The notes: a model not told the origin generated them from the sequence alone. A stretch of DNA of 64,000 nt from Carboxylicivirga caseinilyticus (GCA_025499705.1 JAFMVE010000009.1:62001-126000), one strand, 5' to 3'. Shown: positions 8,847 to 17,289, counted from the first letter of the stretch. Numbers and translations: made by a program.

Positions 8847-9725
8847 TTATCTTTGCTTTAATCTAGAATAGTTAACAACATATATTCCGGCAAAAACAAC
8901 AATGCCCCCAGAAATTTGCCAGACCGAAAGTGATTCGCCCAAAATAAGCCAGGCAAAAAAGGCAGTCAACACAGGCTGTCCAAGAAGAGTTGGTGACACA
9001 GTTGTTGCTCTTAAATAACCCTGTGCATAATTAATAAGTGTCCAGCCGATTACATGAATACCTATACCATAAACTAAATAGATGATCCATGTTTTATCGC
9101 TGTAACCAGTAAAATTATAGTCTGAGAAACCAACTATCACACCCAATATTAAAGCTGCTGAAAAAGATGTGATTGACAAATATTGCAGGGTATTCATCAA
9201 TTGACGACCTTTTTGAGTAATCAGGTAGTAAGTCCCATAAAACATACCTGCAATCAGGCTTAAAACTATACTCACCAATAATCCGTCCTTACTAATATAA
9301 CTATGAGAAACCATTAATAATATACCTGCTAAGGTTATAGTCAGTCCAATCCAGAAGCCCTTCTTTTGTTTCTCTTTAAAGAATAACATTGCTCCAAAAC
9401 CAACCCATAAAGGGGCAAGATTGGCCATTAATGTGGGAATAGTAGCATTACTTATTTCTATTGCCGTTGACCACAAAGCCGTATCAAAACCAAATGCAAC
9501 ACCTCCTAAAATTGCCATCACTATGCCTTTGGTTGGTATAGCAACAACTTTTCTCCATTTTAAAAGAAAGGGCATGATAAGCACCAACGAAGCGATAAAA
9601 ACTCTGTAGAAGGCAGTTATCAAACCAGGAGCCTCAGCAGATTTAATAAGAATAGCTGAAAATCCAATAATTATAAGGCCTGCAAGCATAGCAGCATATG
9701 CCTTAAAAGTATTTTTATGGTGCAT
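8847..9725 (-). CDS. EamA-family (DMT) transporter
   Basis: A 292-residue inner-membrane protein with ten predicted helices arranged as two EamA halves (about 8-138 and 150-285). ITAFYRVFIASLVLIMPF in the first half and SPTLLGQPVLTAFFAWLILG in the second are typical of drug/metabolite exporters. Substrate cannot be read from the sequence. Its ATG shares one base with the TAA stop of the rarD gene upstream, so the two are translationally coupled and probably work on related compounds. Confidence 0.88.
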   Translation of the reverse strand: MHHKNTFKAYAAMLAGLIIIGFSAILIKSAEAPGLITAFYRVFIASLVLIMPFLLKWRKVVAIPTKGIVMAILGGVAFGFDTALWSTAIEISNATIPTLMANLAPLWVGFGAMLFFKEKQKKGFWIGLTITLAGILLMVSHSYISKDGLLVSIVLSLIAGMFYGTYYLITQKGRQLMNTLQYLSITSFSAALILGVIVGFSDYNFTGYSDKTWIIYLVYGIGIHVIGWTLINYAQGYLRATTVSPTLLGQPVLTAFFAWLILGESLSVWQISGGIVVFAGIYVVNYSRLKQR

Positions 9726-10615
9726 TATTTTGCTATGCGAGATTTAAAAATAATAGTGTAGCTATAAAAAGCCAATGCCAACCAAATAAAACTAAATGCA
9801 ATCTTTTGTTCCAACGGAAAGCCTTCCTTGTAAATAAAGATTCCCAGCAACAACATAATTGTCGGACCAATATACTGCATAAAACCAACTGAAGTTAATG
9901 TAATACGCTTTGCCCCCTGAGCAAACCAATAAAGTGGCAAGGTTGTGACCACACCTGCTAAAATCAACAATGTGTCTGTTAATAAATCTCCCGCAAATAA
10001 ATGACCTGTTCCATCAACCATCTTCCAAACAACATACGTTAATGCAAAAGGAGTCAATACCAGGGTTTCTATTGCAAGTGCAGGTAATGAATCCACACCA
10101 CTTTTCTTTTTTAATAAGCCATATAAACCAAACGAAAATGCAAGGTAAATAGCTACCCAAGGAAATTGACCATAGTCAATTGTCAGATATAAAACAGAAG
10201 TAGCAGCTAACAATAAAGCAATGAGCTGTAGTTTACTCAATCTTTCTTGTAAAAAAATTATACCCAAGACCACATTCACTAAAGGAGTAATGTAATAACC
10301 CAAACTTGCCTCCACAATTTGGCCTGAATTAACAGCATAAATATATACACCCCAATTGCTGCCAACTAACAAACCGGTGATTATTAGGGTTAGTAAGGAT
10401 TTTTTATTTTTAAAAATAACCCCCAGATGAAGCTTACCTCTTATATATAAGAAAATCACAACAAATATTAGTGACCAGAGAATCCTATGGGCGAGTATCT
10501 CCATTGCAGGCAGATGCGACAGTAATTTCCAGTATATGGGCAACAAGCCCCAACTTACAAAAGCTTGTGCTGTATAAAGATAGCCTTTAGCCTGTCCTTG
10601 ATTATCATTTGTCAT
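9725..10615 (-). CDS. rarD: RarD-type EamA transporter
   Basis: A 296-residue ten-helix membrane protein of the RarD branch of the DMT superfamily. The family signature at the N-terminus is clear: SWGLLPIYWKLLSHLPAMEI followed by LAHRILWSL, then SNWGVYIYAVNSGQIVEASL and GYYITPLVNVVLG. Residues TSVGFMQYIGPTIMLLLGIF near the C-terminus also match. E. coli RarD was named from a chloramphenicol-sensitive phenotype; its transported substrate is not settled. It overlaps the next EamA gene by one base. Confidence 0.92.
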   Translation of the reverse strand: MTNDNQGQAKGYLYTAQAFVSWGLLPIYWKLLSHLPAMEILAHRILWSLIFVVIFLYIRGKLHLGVIFKNKKSLLTLIITGLLVGSNWGVYIYAVNSGQIVEASLGYYITPLVNVVLGIIFLQERLSKLQLIALLLAATSVLYLTIDYGQFPWVAIYLAFSFGLYGLLKKKSGVDSLPALAIETLVLTPFALTYVVWKMVDGTGHLFAGDLLTDTLLILAGVVTTLPLYWFAQGAKRITLTSVGFMQYIGPTIMLLLGIFIYKEGFPLEQKIAFSFIWLALAFYSYTIIFKSRIAK

Positions 10616-10658
10616 GACCCGAAATTATTAAGGCAGCTAAGGTAGAAATAAAAGCAAT

Positions 10659-10976
10659 TTAATTTCCGTAGAACAAAAAATCGTTTAAGTCGAGATATCC
10701 TCTCATCAATAAAAACAAAACAGTTACAATTGATACAGCCAGAAAGAAGGCCACAATTTTTTTAGCCAAATCAACACGATTCTCACGAATCAACTTTCTC
10801 CGAAGAATAGTTCTCTGCTCGGGTGATAGTTCTTTTTGATGCGCGGGATGATGTCGGTAATTATGGGCAATCTTTTTACTCAAACCTGTGAATAATCGAT
10901 CCCGCTTCTTTAACAATTCGCGGTTATTACGCATTCGTTGGATCATATCCAACACATGGCCAGCATATGACATCAT
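10659..10976 (-). CDS. Small membrane protein of unknown function
   Basis: A 105-residue protein with a basic, largely helical N-terminal two-thirds (RMRNNRELLKKRDRLF, LSPEQRTILRRKLIRENRV) and one strong transmembrane helix at about 73-92 (IVAFFLAVSIVTVLFLLM). The N-terminus is expected to face the cytoplasm because of its many Lys and Arg. I do not recognise a family. Two adjacent ATG codons leave a one-residue doubt at the start. It follows the Nudix gene by 15 bases in the same direction and is probably co-transcribed with it. Confidence 0.7.
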   Translation of the reverse strand: MMSYAGHVLDMIQRMRNNRELLKKRDRLFTGLSKKIAHNYRHHPAHQKELSPEQRTILRRKLIRENRVDLAKKIVAFFLAVSIVTVLFLLMRGYLDLNDFLFYGN

Positions 10977-10991
10977 ATTTGGGTTTATTGT

Positions 10992-11606
10992 TTAGTCAAA
11001 CACAACCGGCAAAGTATCATTCTTTGCCAATAGAAATAATTCTTCCATCTGCGATTGAACAATCCGATCTTCTGATAACTCGGGTAAACTGTCAAGTTTA
11101 AACCAGCCTGAATCTTCAATGTCGAAAGCTCCTCTCAACTCCCCACCCATCATACGACACAGAAAGACAATTTTATAAACATAAAAAGGTGACGCCGGAT
11201 GATTGTGACAACGTTTATCATAAACAGCTAATAAACGTACAACTTCAGATTTAATCCCTGTCTCCTCCTCCACTTCCTTGACAGCAATTTCGGCAGGTGT
11301 AAAACCTATATCTGCCCAACCACCCGGAATGGTCCATTTACCATCCATAACTTCTTTCGCCATCAGTATTTCATCCTTCTCGTTGAGAATAAAACCTCGA
11401 ACATCCACTTTAGGAGTTGGGTATTCCTTGGGAGGTAAGTAAAACCGATCAATAGTTTCAATAGGTTGATTAACAATTGCAGCCATTAATTCCTTACTCA
11501 GATCAATCAACTCCTGGTTACGTTCTATCTCATAGCCATTTTGAGCATAAACCAAGCCTGTTTCGGCTAATGCCTTGATCCGTTTTATTGTATTTAAATA
11601 ATCCAT
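10992..11606 (-). CDS. Nudix hydrolase with Nudix_N_2 domain (YjhB-like)
   Basis: A 204-residue Nudix pyrophosphatase. Residues 1-65 form the helical N-terminal extension of the YjhB-like group (IKRIKALAETGLVYAQNGYE, then EIERNQELIDLSKELMA). The Nudix box runs GGWADIGFTPAEIAVKEVEE, then ETGI, with the metal-binding EVEEE intact; the first Glu of the generic box is Phe and the Arg is Lys, as in this subfamily. Members are annotated as ADP-ribose pyrophosphatases, but substrates vary. A strong promoter lies just upstream (11620-11649), giving a very short leader. Confidence 0.9.
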   Translation of the reverse strand: MDYLNTIKRIKALAETGLVYAQNGYEIERNQELIDLSKELMAAIVNQPIETIDRFYLPPKEYPTPKVDVRGFILNEKDEILMAKEVMDGKWTIPGGWADIGFTPAEIAVKEVEEETGIKSEVVRLLAVYDKRCHNHPASPFYVYKIVFLCRMMGGELRGAFDIEDSGWFKLDSLPELSEDRIVQSQMEELFLLAKNDTLPVVFD

Positions 11607-11619
11607 AGCTAAATTTACT

Positions 11620-11649
11620 CAAACTTATGTAGCTGCAAAACATAACAAA
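11620..11649 (-). promoter_or_regulatory. Promoter of the Nudix gene
   Basis: On the minus strand TTTG (11649-11646), an 18-base spacer and TAAGTTTG (11627-11620) match the Bacteroidota TTTG/TAnnTTTG promoter. The predicted transcript would start near 11615, only about ten bases before the ATG at 11606. Confidence 0.55.
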
Positions 11650-11660
11650 GGAGAAATATA

Positions 11661-11825
11661 TCAATCGAAGAAGTAATTTAGTATATCCAGAAGTATCACC
11701 AGCAACGCATATGAAAAAAGTACCATCATAACAATTCGTAACACTTTCATTTTCTTACTGTTCTTAAGTAAAAAATAGGCTCCCGAGGAAGCAATCATCA
11801 ATAATATTGAATTGAGAACTGTCAT
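11661..11825 (-). CDS. Small hydrophobic peptide, 54 residues
   Basis: A frame of 54 codons from ATG at 11825 to TGA at 11661. The product has two predicted membrane helices: SILLMIASSGAYFLL at residues 6-20, and IVMMVLFSYALLVILLDIL at 31-49, joined by a basic loop KNSKKMKVLR. This positive-inside hairpin shape is what a real small membrane protein looks like, and it fills an otherwise empty gap behind the Nudix promoter. I know no family for it. There is no strong ribosome-binding site, so confidence is moderate. Confidence 0.5.
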   Translation of the reverse strand: MTVLNSILLMIASSGAYFLLKNSKKMKVLRIVMMVLFSYALLVILLDILNYFFD

Positions 11826-11950
11826 ACTTTTGCATATAGCTTAATATACTACATTTCAGACATTTTTCAATATTTTTTCACTTGTAAAAATGATTTTTCA
11901 ATTTTAACACTCTTTAATCTTTAAGAAGTTAGCTAATTCACTTATTTATT

Positions 11951-11958
11951 TACCTTTG
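11951..11958 (+). promoter_or_regulatory. -7 promoter box for the RRM protein
   Basis: TACCTTTG is an exact TAnnTTTG match, about 150 bases before the RRM start at 12110. The -33 element is poor. If used, the transcript has an untranslated leader of about 145 bases. Confidence 0.45.
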
Positions 11959-12081
11959 TAAAGTATTTAAAAATGGATAGTTTGATTTTTGGCTGCTAGT
12001 TTGAATTACCTTCCTTCAGATAAGGTGCTTACCTTCCACATTTCAATTCTTCCCTTGTTTAAATCATTATTGTTTAATTAA

Positions 12082-12096
12082 GTGCTTCTGTAGCAC
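12082..12096 (+). promoter_or_regulatory. Hairpin in the RRM leader close to the start codon
   Basis: GTGCT-TCTGT-AGCAC forms a five-pair stem and five-base loop ending 13 bases before the ATG at 12110. It sits where it could cover or expose the ribosome-binding region. A function in temperature or protein feedback control is only an inference. Confidence 0.35.
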
Positions 12097-12109
12097 AACG
12101 TTTTATTTT

Positions 12110-12412
12110 ATGATGAATATTTTTATTTCGAACCTGACTTACGCTATCACTGATGGTGATTTACAGGAACTTTTCGAGGAGTATGGACAAGTAAGTTCAG
12201 CCAAAATTATCACTGACCGCGAAACTCGCAAATCAAGAGGCTTTGGCTTCGTTGAAATGCCTGATGCAGAAGCTGGTCGCAAAGCTATTGAAGAACTTGA
12301 CCGTGCTGAGTACGATGGTCGCGTTATCAATGTAAAAGAAGCAGAAGCTCGTCCACAACGTAGCAACAACAACCGTGGTGGAAACGGTGGCGGTAACCGT
12401 CGTCGTTACTAG
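12110..12412 (+). CDS. RRM-domain RNA-binding protein
   Basis: A 100-residue single RNA-recognition-motif protein with a glycine- and arginine-rich tail. RNP2 is IFISNL (about 4-9) and RNP1 is KSRGFGFVEM (about 43-52), with the aromatic residues that stack on RNA. The tail NNNRGGNGGGNRRRY is typical of bacterial Rbp proteins found in cyanobacteria and Bacteroidota. In Bacteroides such proteins affect global RNA fate and capsule expression. ATG codons at 12110 and 12113 are both possible starts. The leader is long and structured, and the gene ends in a strong terminator, so it is a single-gene transcript. Confidence 0.95.
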   Translation: MMNIFISNLTYAITDGDLQELFEEYGQVSSAKIITDRETRKSRGFGFVEMPDAEAGRKAIEELDRAEYDGRVINVKEAEARPQRSNNNRGGNGGGNRRRY

Positions 12413-12431
12413 TATCTTGCTTAAAGAAATT

Positions 12432-12469
12432 AAAAAGGCTGTTCGCACTGCGGACAGCCTTTTCTTTTT
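12432..12469 (+). terminator. Terminator of the RRM gene
   Basis: AAAAAGGCTGT pairs with ACAGCCTTTT around an inner CGC/GCG stem and is followed by CTTTTT. This is a classical intrinsic terminator. Confidence 0.85.
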
Positions 12470-12623
12470 ATATAGATATCATCTAAAAAGAGTATTTTAA
12501 ACCAAACACTACCTTTTTTAATTAGCTACTTTCCAAAAATTAACTAATTTTAAGTGTGAACCTCTTCAAACAATCAAAACCAACCTGTGTTTTCTTATAA
12601 ACAGATAAACCTAAACACTTAAA

Positions 12624-13712
12624 ATGAAAGAATTTTTTACACAAAATTTCAAAAGCGAAGATTTACTGTTACCAATTATTTTTTCCGTACTGCTAATCGT
12701 TGCTGCATGGTTTGCCGGAGTTCTTCTTATCCGATTACTTCGAAAAGCAATACATCGGGAACACAACAGGGTTATTGAAAAGGTGGTAAAACTGGTTAAA
12801 ACTCCTATTAAACTTTTAACTGTTGTAATTGCCATTAGTTTAATCAATTATTATTTTAAAGACTCAATTGATATAAACGGAGGCAAGATTGTTTTCTTAA
12901 TACTTGTCTTTACCATTACATGGCTGGCAATAGCCATCATACGAAGTATCAAACACTTCATTTTATCGAGCTATAACATACTGGATGCTGATAATTTAAA
13001 AGCCCGCAAGATTCACACCCAAATGCGTGTATTTGAACGCTTGCTTATTTTTCTTGTCACATTTATTGGCTTGTCGGTAGCATTGCTAAGCTTTGAAAAA
13101 GTTCGTGAAATAGGATTAAGTCTTTTAGCTTCCGCAGGTATTGCAGGTATTATCATTGGTTTTGCAGCACAAAAAAGTCTATCTCTTTTGTTAGCGGGTT
13201 TTCAAATTGCCATAACTCAACCCATCCGACTTGACGATGTAGTAATTGTTGAAGGAGAATGGGGCTGGATAGAAGAAATTACCCTTACTTATGTGGTGGT
13301 TCGAATTTGGGATAAAAGGAGATTAATTGTACCCATCAATTTCTTTATTGAAAAGCCATTTCAAAACTGGACGCGTCAGTCTGCTGATATACTTGGAACC
13401 GTATTTATCTATGTTGATTATGGTTTCCCGGTTGAAAAAATGCGTGAGGAGATGAGCCGCATATTACCGGATATTCCGGAATGGGATGGTGAAGTTAATG
13501 TATTGCAGGTAACAGATGCTACCGAAAAAACAATGGAACTAAGGGCACTGGTGAGTGCTAAAGACTCTCCTAAAGCCTGGGATTTAAGAGTAAGGCTTCG
13601 TGAAGAGCTGATACAGTTCATGCAGCGTGAATATCCTGAATACCTGCCCAAAGCAAGGATTGAATTTGAGAAAGAAAATAATTTAAACAGTAAAGAGAAG
13701 GTATTGGAATAA
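12624..13712 (+). CDS. MscS-family mechanosensitive channel
   Basis: A 362-residue inner-membrane channel protein that releases solutes on osmotic downshock. Predicted helices lie at about 15-37, 60-77, 88-106, 135-154 and the pore helix at about 164-195, with small residues ASAGIAGIIIGFAAQKSLSL as in MscS TM3. The beta-domain follows: TQPIRLDDVVIVEGEWGWIE, RIWDKRRLIVPINFFIEKPF. The cytoplasmic alpha/beta part runs to about 350. Five helices make it slightly larger than E. coli MscS (286 residues). It stands alone between the RRM gene and the M28 peptidase. Confidence 0.93.
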   Translation: MKEFFTQNFKSEDLLLPIIFSVLLIVAAWFAGVLLIRLLRKAIHREHNRVIEKVVKLVKTPIKLLTVVIAISLINYYFKDSIDINGGKIVFLILVFTITWLAIAIIRSIKHFILSSYNILDADNLKARKIHTQMRVFERLLIFLVTFIGLSVALLSFEKVREIGLSLLASAGIAGIIIGFAAQKSLSLLLAGFQIAITQPIRLDDVVIVEGEWGWIEEITLTYVVVRIWDKRRLIVPINFFIEKPFQNWTRQSADILGTVFIYVDYGFPVEKMREEMSRILPDIPEWDGEVNVLQVTDATEKTMELRALVSAKDSPKAWDLRVRLREELIQFMQREYPEYLPKARIEFEKENNLNSKEKVLE

Positions 13713-13715
13713 TGA

Positions 13716-13723
13716 TAAATTTG
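13716..13723 (+). promoter_or_regulatory. -7 box before the M28 peptidase gene
   Basis: TAAATTTG is an exact TAnnTTTG match 30 bases before the ATG at 13753. No TTTG lies at the -33 spacing. Confidence 0.35.
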
Positions 13724-13752
13724 TATGTGTAACTACTAAACTCATTTCACAT

Positions 13753-15198
13753 ATGAATCTCAAAAGATCTAACCTATTTCTATTTTGTGCCTTGATAGCA
13801 ACACCACTATTTGCTCAAAATCAAGCAGAACGTTTAAAAAAGCATGTATATACACTTGCCTCCGACAGCCTGGAAGGAAGAGGCCTGGGAACCGAAGGTA
13901 AGATTAAAGCAATCAACTACATTGCCGAACAGTTTAAAGAAATTGGACTAACTCCCCTTTGTGACGATTACAAGCACCAATTTATATTCATGGAAAATCT
14001 CGTGAGGGTTCCAGCCACAAATGTTGTCGGTATGCTCAAAGGTAACGATCCTGAATTAAGTTCAGAATATATAGTTATTGGAGCGCATTACGACCATCTG
14101 GGTTATCGTGAAAAGGATGGTGAAAAAATAATTTACAATGGAGCCGACGATAACGCATCCGGGGTTGCAACTGTAATCGAAACAGCAAGGTATCTTAAAC
14201 AAAATCAATCAAAACTCAAATACAGTGTAATATTTGTTGCTTTCGATGCTGAAGAAAGCGGTTTAATTGGGTCAAGATATTTTCTTTCAGACAAAGTGAT
14301 TGATCCTGCCAAAGTAAAATTCATGTTCAGTATTGACATGGTTGGTATGTATTCAAGCATTGGCAGTTTGCGATTACAAGGTATGGCTTTATTGAAAGAT
14401 GGTGATGAGATGGCTCAATCAATAGCTGTTAAAAACAACCTGGTAATAGCAAAAGCAAACACCACCAAGGTAGAGCTAACCGATACGAAATCTTTTGCCG
14501 ACTATGGAATACCCGCTACACATTTATTTACAGGTTTAAAATCACCTTATCACAAACCTGAAGACACAGCGGATAAACTTGATTATGAAGGAATGAATAC
14601 AATTTGCACCTTTTTGTGCGAATTATCTGAAGAAATAGCAACTCAGGATATGCTGATAGCCCACCGCAAAGCAACTCAGGAAATACCACCGGTGACGATT
14701 GGAGGGAAAATAGGGATGGGGTCAAGCAGACTTGTTTATAACGACGTGCAACTACAAACAATTCCTCGTTTTGCGATTGAACCAGGATTATTTGCTCAGA
14801 TAAAAATAACCCGTTCGCTATTTTTACAACCCGAAGTAGTCTATGATATTCATAGTTACAAAGTAAACGACAGTAAAATAAACATGCAATCGATCACAAC
14901 TCCTGTGTCACTCATGCTTAAAACATATAACAATGATATGTTCACGCCAAAGTTCTTTGTATTAGCCGGAGGTTATTATAGTTATCATCTAAATGGCAAG
15001 GTCGATGGCGAAAAGATGGATTTCAATGCAACTTATAACAAAGATGATTATGGATTAATTTGGGGATTTGGCTTTGAATTTTATAAGGTTCAGCTAAGTT
15101 CAACCTACCGCAACAGCTTACAAGATTTCATGCAGGATTCTTCTGCAGGCGACACTAACAGATCAGCTGTATATTTTAATATGGGTTGGAGATTTTAA
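13753..15198 (+). CDS. M28 zinc aminopeptidase fused to a beta-barrel domain
   Basis: A 481-residue exported protein with signal peptide cut near residue 22 (ATPLFAQ). Residues about 30-300 are an M28 metallopeptidase. The two-zinc ligands are visible as His112 (GAHYDHLG), Asp132 or 133 (ADDNASG), Glu167/168 (DAEESGLIGS), Asp195 (SIDMVGM) and His267 (YHKPED). Residues about 312-481 are different: IGGKIGMGSSRLVYNDVQLQ and later segments alternate polar and hydrophobic and end YFNMGWRF, with a terminal Phe, like the outer-membrane beta-barrel domains common in Bacteroidota. The peptidase would thus be tethered to the outer membrane. The barrel half is my inference from pattern, the peptidase half is firm. 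Confidence 0.9.
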   Translation: MNLKRSNLFLFCALIATPLFAQNQAERLKKHVYTLASDSLEGRGLGTEGKIKAINYIAEQFKEIGLTPLCDDYKHQFIFMENLVRVPATNVVGMLKGNDPELSSEYIVIGAHYDHLGYREKDGEKIIYNGADDNASGVATVIETARYLKQNQSKLKYSVIFVAFDAEESGLIGSRYFLSDKVIDPAKVKFMFSIDMVGMYSSIGSLRLQGMALLKDGDEMAQSIAVKNNLVIAKANTTKVELTDTKSFADYGIPATHLFTGLKSPYHKPEDTADKLDYEGMNTICTFLCELSEEIATQDMLIAHRKATQEIPPVTIGGKIGMGSSRLVYNDVQLQTIPRFAIEPGLFAQIKITRSLFLQPEVVYDIHSYKVNDSKINMQSITTPVSLMLKTYNNDMFTPKFFVLAGGYYSYHLNGKVDGEKMDFNATYNKDDYGLIWGFGFEFYKVQLSSTYRNSLQDFMQDSSAGDTNRSAVYFNMGWRF

Positions 15199-15205
15199 TA
15201 TTGAT

Positions 15206-15247
15206 AGCCTGATTTCAAATTTATTATGCAATCAGGCCATTTTTTCT
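15206..15247 (+). terminator. Terminator after the M28 peptidase gene
   Basis: GCCTGATT and AATCAGGC form an eight-pair stem, with CATTTTTTC after it. Confidence 0.8.
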
Positions 15248-15290
15248 AATAAAAACCGGCCTCCTATTTTTATGACAGCAGCTATTCTCC

Positions 15291-15298
15291 TAACTTTG
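15291..15298 (+). promoter_or_regulatory. -7 box abutting the UPF0104 start codon
   Basis: TAACTTTG is an exact TAnnTTTG match ending only five bases before the ATG at 15304. Transcription would begin at or beside the start codon, which would make the message leaderless. The -33 region shows only a TTT. Confidence 0.4.
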
Positions 15299-15303
15299 TT
15301 TTT

Positions 15304-16374
15304 ATGACCGATAACTCTGGTAAAATATTACGAAGCATCCGACCAGGGAAAATTACCCTTCCGATTTTTATTGGATTGGCAGTTACCGGATATTTCCTTT
15401 ACCATGAGTTTGATCCATCTGTAATGGATGCTTTTACATTTTCGCTCCAATCGATTTTCTGGTTTTTTGTATCTTTTTTAATGATAGCAGCCAGAGACTT
15501 AGGTTATATTTATCGAATTCGTCTTTTGAGTGGAACGCAAATAACCTGGCGAAAGGCTTTTAATATAATAATGTTGTGGGAGTTTACATCGGCTATTACT
15601 CCCTCTGCAATTGGAGGAACAAGTGTTGCAATTTTCTTTATCAACAAAGAAGGAATTAAAATTGGCCGAAGTACAGCCATTGTTATGGTAACCTCCTTTC
15701 TGGATGAATTGTATTTTATTATAACATTTCCTCTCATCCTGCTTTTCATCGGACGAACTGATATTTTTGCTTTTGGCAATTCAATCGAGAACAGTTTGCC
15801 CTTTTACAAAAACCAATTTTTAATGTTTGCTCTTGCCGGTTATATTGTAAAACTTGCATATACCATCGTTATAAGCTATGGTCTTTTTGTTAATCCACGT
15901 GGATTGAAATGGTTATTACTTTGGATTTTTAAATTACCCATAATTAAGCGTTGGAGACCACAGGCAAACGAGTCCGGTTCTGATTTAATTGCCGCTTCGA
16001 AGGAATTTAAGACCTGGCCCTTTAAAAATTGGCTCAAAGCTTTTATGGCAACTGCATTCAGCTGGACCTCCCGTTACTGGATTGTCAACTCGCTCATTTT
16101 GGCATTTTTCGGATTCCATTTCCTCGGATGGAATGATCATATTCTAATATTTGGCAAGCAATTGGTTATGTGGATTATGATGCTGGTTAGTCCGACACCT
16201 GGTGGTAGTGGATTTGCAGAATGGGTATTTAAAGAGTTTCTTTCAACAATGATCCCTGCTGGCACGGGTGTCGCAATGGCTTTTATGTGGCGGGTAGTAA
16301 GCTACTATCCTTACTTGTTAATCGGTGCTTTTATTGTACCACGCTGGATCAAGAAGCACTTTGTGAAAGGTTAG
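15304..16374 (+). CDS. UPF0104 / LPG-synthase-type transmembrane protein
   Basis: A 356-residue integral membrane protein of the lysylphosphatidylglycerol synthase transmembrane-region family (UPF0104, YbhN-like). About eight helices are predicted. The conserved core is present: WEFTSAITPSAIGGTSVAIF near 92-111 and SPTPGGSGFAEWVFKEFL near 296-313. Members without the soluble synthase domain, as here, are thought to move lipids or lipid-linked sugars across the membrane, but this is not proven. The next possible Met is at about residue 41, inside the core, so the start at 15304 is secure even though a promoter -7 box almost touches it. Confidence 0.87.
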   Translation: MTDNSGKILRSIRPGKITLPIFIGLAVTGYFLYHEFDPSVMDAFTFSLQSIFWFFVSFLMIAARDLGYIYRIRLLSGTQITWRKAFNIIMLWEFTSAITPSAIGGTSVAIFFINKEGIKIGRSTAIVMVTSFLDELYFIITFPLILLFIGRTDIFAFGNSIENSLPFYKNQFLMFALAGYIVKLAYTIVISYGLFVNPRGLKWLLLWIFKLPIIKRWRPQANESGSDLIAASKEFKTWPFKNWLKAFMATAFSWTSRYWIVNSLILAFFGFHFLGWNDHILIFGKQLVMWIMMLVSPTPGGSGFAEWVFKEFLSTMIPAGTGVAMAFMWRVVSYYPYLLIGAFIVPRWIKKHFVKG

Positions 16375-16381
16375 TTGTATT

Positions 16382-16410
16382 TGACAAACGCCCCGTATTA
16401 TGTGACAAAC
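16382..16410 (+). repeat. Direct repeat TGACAAAC, two copies 21 bases apart
   Basis: TGACAAAC occurs at 16382-16389 and 16403-16410, two helical turns apart, upstream of the substrate-binding lipoprotein gene. The spacing suits a dimeric regulator, but no promoter box was found with it. Confidence 0.3.
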
Positions 16411-16470
16411 AAACTGTTATTCAATTATATAAATCCATAACTTGGGCGTGTATAATTATATGTGTATTTA

Positions 16471-17289
16471 ATGGCCCTACACAAGTATCAGATCCTCTTC
16501 GTCCTGAGCCTTATTTTATTAGCTACAGGATGTAAGCATAGAAAAAAAAATAGTATTTCAGAATCTCAGCAAACTCAAAAAGAGTTGGTCGTTTATTGCG
16601 AAAACTCAATGCTGGGGCTGATTTTGAATCTTAAAGAGCAATTTGAGATACAGTACAATTGCAAAGTAAGAGTTCAAAATGATTGTGCTCAAAATTTAAT
16701 GGACCTGATCAGTTACACAGGCAAAGGCGATCTTTACATCCCTTCTTCAACAGCAACTTTTGAGAAATTTTATCAGGAAACAGGCCAGGCTTTGATGGAT
16801 TCTGTTTTTATTGGATATAATTCTTTGACTTTTATGGTAAAGAAGGGGAACCCTAAAAAATTCGATGGGAGATTCTCATCCCTTCTTAAAGATAAATACT
16901 CTTTAATCATTGCTAATCCCGAAACAAGCTCTATTGGTTCTGAAACCAGGAAATTATTACAATCTCAAAATGTTTATGACAGGCTCTTACCTAAAATAGT
17001 TGCCCTGACATCCGACTCAAAAGGACTGATAAAAGAGCTGAAGAATGATAAGGTTGATATCGTTATCGATTGGGAAAGTAACTATTTTGTTAATGGAAAT
17101 CGCAATTATGTTGATGTTATCAAACCTGATTTGCAAAATAATTTACATATACCCATTTTCGCAACAAGTCTCTCATGTAGTTCAGAACCAGTGCTTACCA
17201 AAGCTTTTCTAAAATTTACAAGCACCCAATTAAATGAAAACAGATTAAGTAAATACGGTTTTACTAAAAGGAAGACGATAATTTTTTAA
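16471..17289 (+). CDS. ModA/PstS-like oxyanion-binding lipoprotein
   Basis: A 272-residue periplasmic binding protein. A GTG at 16462 is in frame, but the ATG at 16471 gives a clean lipoprotein signal MALHKYQILFVLSLILL ending ATGC, so it is preferred. Family resemblance to molybdate- and phosphate-type binding proteins shows in the first strand KELVVYCENSMLGLILNLKE, the GDLYIPSSTATFEKF hinge segment and LIIANPETSSIGSETRKLL, where Ser and Thr backbone contacts hold the anion. No ABC permease or ATPase is encoded near it. Instead a hybrid sensor kinase starts 42 bases downstream, so a sensory role is more likely than import. The bound anion cannot be told from sequence. Confidence 0.8.
   Translation: MALHKYQILFVLSLILLATGCKHRKKNSISESQQTQKELVVYCENSMLGLILNLKEQFEIQYNCKVRVQNDCAQNLMDLISYTGKGDLYIPSSTATFEKFYQETGQALMDSVFIGYNSLTFMVKKGNPKKFDGRFSSLLKDKYSLIIANPETSSIGSETRKLLQSQNVYDRLLPKIVALTSDSKGLIKELKNDKVDIVIDWESNYFVNGNRNYVDVIKPDLQNNLHIPIFATSLSCSSEPVLTKAFLKFTSTQLNENRLSKYGFTKRKTIIF

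Noticed and set aside
12139-12448. Two minus-strand frames across the RRM gene
   Set aside because: They are antisense shadows of a gene with clear RNP1 and RNP2 motifs and one runs through its terminator.
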